Shown one piece after another: positions 42,053 to 42,397 of a stretch of 42,397 bases of DNA; position 1 is the first letter of the stretch; the number at the start of each line of letters is the position of its first letter. The position numbers and the translations under genes were made by a program. The stretch covers positions 1 to 42,397 of the forward strand of contig CAMBYC010000007.1 of NCBI GenBank assembly GCA_945871875.1, written 5' to 3'. This DNA is from Sphingobacterium thalpophilum (GTDB lineage: Bacteria; Bacteroidota; Bacteroidia; Chitinophagales; Chitinophagaceae). The notes under the pieces were generated by a model that was not told the DNA's origin, did not search any database, and saw only the letters and a list, made by a program, of their open reading frames with translations.

Positions 42053-42397
42053 ATGTTAAGAATTACTATTGTTGCACTAATATTTCTAATATTTACTGGA
42101 GCATTTATTCAAATATCTACTCCAAAATACCCAGAGAAACTTTCCGATTGGGGGATATTTGAAGGGAAAATGGCAGATTTGAAGCCCAAGCAAGGAGTTG
42201 TTCCTTATGCATTAAATACACCTTTGTATAGCGATTATGCCGAGAAATCAAGGTTTATCAGAATGCCTCAAGGTGCAAATGTAGCCTATTCCACAGACGG
42301 GGTGCTAGATTTTCCATCGGGAACATTGATTGTAAAGTCATTCTATTATCCTGCAAATATGCAACACCCTGAAGATGGTAAAAATATCATTGAAACC
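42053..42397 (+). CDS. TIGR03806/SO2930-family protein, 5' part
   Basis: The first 115 codons of a gene cut by the window end; it begins 3 bp after the beta-helix gene. The start MLRITIVALIFLIFTGAFIQ is a signal peptide or membrane anchor. Then come LSDWGIFEGKMADLKP, GVVPYALNTPLYSDYAEKSR, FIRMPQGANVAYS and FPSGTLIVKSFYYP, the N-terminal pattern of TIGR03806. Members in databases are also called SO2930-family diheme cytochromes and carry CxxCH motifs further on. That part is not visible, so heme binding cannot be checked here. The pairing with the upstream beta-helix gene supports the call. Confidence 0.78.
   Translation, partial: MLRITIVALIFLIFTGAFIQISTPKYPEKLSDWGIFEGKMADLKPKQGVVPYALNTPLYSDYAEKSRFIRMPQGANVAYSTDGVLDFPSGTLIVKSFYYPANMQHPEDGKNIIET

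Overview
The window is AT-rich chromosomal DNA from a Bacteroidota bacterium, most likely a Chitinophagales/Chitinophagaceae-type organism. The support is SusC/SusD proteins, a type IX secretion C-terminal domain, Bacteroidota -33/-7 promoters (TTG, about 20 nt, TAnnTTTG), many secreted glycoside hydrolases and the intergenic repeat families. No phage, plasmid or transposase gene was seen.

Layout. 1-1045: 3' end of an S1/P1 nuclease gene, its terminator, a G/T-rich 46-bp minisatellite and a nested hairpin. 1046-6109: a giant secreted beta-propeller/Kelch/malectin protein. 6110-7190: repeat island with a sulfatase remnant, palindromic elements and tRNA-Leu(CAA). 7191-13258: housekeeping block (AlaDH/PNT-saccharopine dehydrogenase-like enzyme, trmN6, tsaD, an ABC permease, prfC). 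13488-18024: a SusC/SusD pair with its own promoter and terminator. 18025-20726: a second repeat island with a vanadium haloperoxidase/PAP2 remnant, a 22-unit heptamer array, an uncharacterised small protein, a palindrome-rich satellite and several REP-like families. 20727-32023: carbohydrate-degrading genes (GH141-like beta-helix with PDZ, GH95, then an operon GH27-CE15-GH95). 32118-37667: a divergent module, TonB receptor plus Big2/beta-helix lipoprotein on one side and a secreted purple acid phosphatase on the other, around four TTAAC-type repeats spaced exactly 11 bp (a Pho-box-like array). 37944-42397: an operon with a GH105-type hydrolase, a predicted toroid lyase-like protein, and the paired families TIGR03805 (beta-helix) and TIGR03806/SO2930-like, the last cut by the window end.

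Working together: the enzymes (fucosidase/galactosidase-type GH95 x2, GH141-like, GH27 alpha-galactosidase, CE15 glucuronoyl esterase, GH105 unsaturated uronyl hydrolase) suit a branched, uronate-containing plant or algal glycan, with SusCD for import. No SusR/hybrid two-component, ECF sigma/anti-sigma or LacI gene is in the window; LacI-type palindromes before the GH141 and GH105 genes hint at an unlinked regulator. The 32-37.7 kb module looks like a separate phosphate-scavenging unit inserted between the sugar loci. It is the best candidate here for an undescribed system, followed by the TIGR03805/03806 pair and the association of heptamer repeats with gene 3' ends.
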